Positions 62,571-64,000 of a DNA stretch of 64,000 nt are shown one piece after another. The stretch is taken from NCBI GenBank assembly GCA_020852965.1, contig JADYZV010000152.1:1-64000 (forward strand), written 5' to 3'. Position 1 is the first letter of the stretch. The number at the start of each line of letters is the position of its first letter. The notes under the pieces are model-generated. The model ran no database searches. It was not told where the DNA came from and saw only the letters and a program-made list of their open reading frames with translations. The translations under genes and the position numbers were made by a program. The DNA comes from Pirellulaceae bacterium. GTDB taxonomy: Bacteria > Planctomycetota > Planctomycetia > Pirellulales > Pirellulaceae.

Positions 62571-64000
62571 TGTTGCCAAGTTCGTAGCTCCCGACGCCAA
62601 CACGGTTGCCAGCGGCATCGATGATGCCTTTGAAGTCGAATTGCTTCGTACTGGCGTTCTGTTCGTAGACGGCCTTCAAGGCTCGCTTGCCAAGCGAATC
62701 AAACGCTTGATCCAGATAGTGGGCTGGGTTGGCCAAGTATTCGTAACGAGTTTCCAGGCCCACTTGGTTGGTTAGCTTCACCAGGTCGCCAGCCGCGTTG
62801 TACGTATAGCGAATGACATTGCCCGCCGGGTCGACGATGGCCGTGATGCGACCGCGGTGATCGCGAACGAAACCAATCGACGCGCCGGAGGAGTGCTGGA
62901 TGCCAGTGTCGCTGAACGTCACCACGTTGCCGTTCAGGTCCGTGATCGTTTGCAGCCCATTGGTCTTGCTGTAGCGGTACTTCAATCCGTCTTTGGTCGT
63001 CAACGAATAGGCGTTGGGATTGATGCCCTGGGCCAATGCACCAACGATTCCGCCTCGCGCCACCTGCGTCTCATCGATCGTAAGCGTATCGTAGACACCG
63101 GGATCGGCTTGGAAATACGGTCGCCAGATGCCGCCGAAGAAGCTGGCGGAGATCAGTTGCTCTTTGTAGGTGAATCCCACTCGCTGACCGGATGGATTGG
63201 TGAGGTAGACCTTGGTCTTGTCCGGAATGAACTTGTCGTTGCCACCGTTCAACGCACCGCCAGGGCCGACGGCAGCGACTTCCAAAAGCCGGGCGTCCTG
63301 GACACCCAACGACCAACCGTAGCCAAAGTCCCCTTCATCGCCCGCAGTGACGGTGTCATAAACTCGGTTTACTTGGATCGGTATGCCGGCCAGCGGAATA
63401 CTTAGGTCTGTGAATTCAAGCCGGAAATTGCCGATTTGTACGTTGCCTTCGACATACAAAATAGTGGGCTGAATGAAGCCACGACCGTTGACATCATAAG
63501 CAGCGACAATCAGTGCATATGGATCGTTGCTGAGGATCGAAGGGTCGAAGACCGCCAGTTCACCGTCAATGACTTCCTGGGTGCTTTCTTTGAGAATGAC
63601 CCAATCCGGATCTTTCTCGTCGAGATTAGTAAGCGAAACCTTATCGGCTCGCGCGTAGTAGACTCGGTAGTACCACAGATTGTCTTCCGGATCATCGACC
63701 GTGCCGATGATCGGCACAAGGTTGCTAACGGTCGAGGCAGGTTCCGGACTCGTGATAATGACGATCGGCACCCCGGTGTCTCCAGGAACAAATCCAGGAT
63801 GCGGCGGTAGAGTCGGATTGGTCGGTTCCGGCAAGTTAGTTGCGGCTGGATCGCCAATGGTGACGGTCAACGTATTCTCTCCGGTCAACCCGGCAGCGTC
63901 CGTCGCCGTAGCCCGGAAGTGGAAAATCCCTTCAACGCCACCTGTGAATGTGACCGATCGCGGAAATATCGGATTACTCAAACCAGTGCTGACACCATCT
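62524..64000 (-). pseudogene. RHS/YD-repeat protein, interrupted at its 3' side (partial, runs off window)
   Basis: The frame is open to the window edge. An Ig/cadherin-like domain (GIFHFRATATDAAGLTGENTLTV) and a second Ig-like domain (VTSPEPASTVSNLVPIIGTVDDPEDN-type segment) precede the RHS core. The core shows FGYGWSLGVQDARL, KYRYSKTNGLQTITDLNGNVVTF and RDHRGRITAIVDPAGNVIRYTYNAAGDLV, the YD repeats. After GSYELGNKS (about 62566) the reading leaves the RHS pattern and stops at 62524. The gene is therefore cut by the start of the hairpin-rich element. RHS proteins are large surface or toxin-delivery shells. Confidence 0.75.

Overview
The window looks like the chromosome of a planctomycete, most likely of the Pirellulaceae (Rhodopirellula/Blastopirellula type). 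The reasons are a DUF1559 protein with a type IV pilin-like leader, three secreted sulfatases, a Gfo/Idh/MocA oxidoreductase with a twin-arginine-like leader, an ECF sigma factor next to a membrane Ser/Thr kinase, a RHS/YD-repeat protein, and many short palindromic or tandem intergenic repeats. This is inferred from gene content; there is no rRNA in the window.

Layout. 1-12.4 kb is ordinary chromosome: a molybdate-type ABC transporter pair whose 3' end runs into a heptamer repeat array, a DUF1559 protein, a carotenoid-type desaturase, a sugar-nucleotide epimerase, ComF, a DUF502 membrane protein, a DciA-TlpA pair and a ceramidase-LamG protein. 12.7-15.0 kb is an RNA-gene region. An initiator tRNA gene is split in its anticodon loop by a 728-nt group I intron that holds a PD-(D/E)XK homing endonuclease gene broken by one in-frame stop. 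After it come two intrinsic terminators and a row of divergent tRNA genes (Phe, Ala, Asn, Glu-like, Leu, and a Met-like fragment).

15.3-47.5 kb is again chromosomal: sulfatases, a kinase-WD40 remnant, malic enzyme, a SulP transporter with a C-terminal PII-like domain, a DoxX protein, an M14 peptidase, a sulfatase/oxidoreductase pair, an AGCS symporter, an aquaglyceroporin, the ECF sigma/kinase pair, ThiL, an EEP-fold protein, an SMP-30-like protein, FolP, a glycosyltransferase/BshC-like pair, and a NIF3 gene that seems to start at ATC.

47.8-60 kb looks like an acquired heavy-metal island. A tRNA-Arg gene is followed at once by a tyrosine recombinase, a 5'-truncated CzcA-type RND pump with its outer-membrane partner but no CzcB, a truncated CDF exporter, and a mercury module. 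That module has a divergent MerR and operator, a CopZ-MerT-MerP-MerP fusion, a frameshifted membrane gene, a small Cys-rich membrane protein, a 47-aa Cys-rich protein and MerA. Together they would sense Hg(II), bring it in through MerT/MerP and reduce it to Hg(0).

60.5-64 kb is a mosaic. It holds the start of a HAD-family gene, then (minus strand) a RHS gene cut short by about 1 kb of hairpin-dense, apparently noncoding sequence that ends in an intrinsic terminator. Directly downstream lie an unrecognised 244-aa gene and a coupled 37-aa hydrophobic gene. This RNA-plus-two-gene cassette and the split initiator tRNA are the most unusual things in the window.
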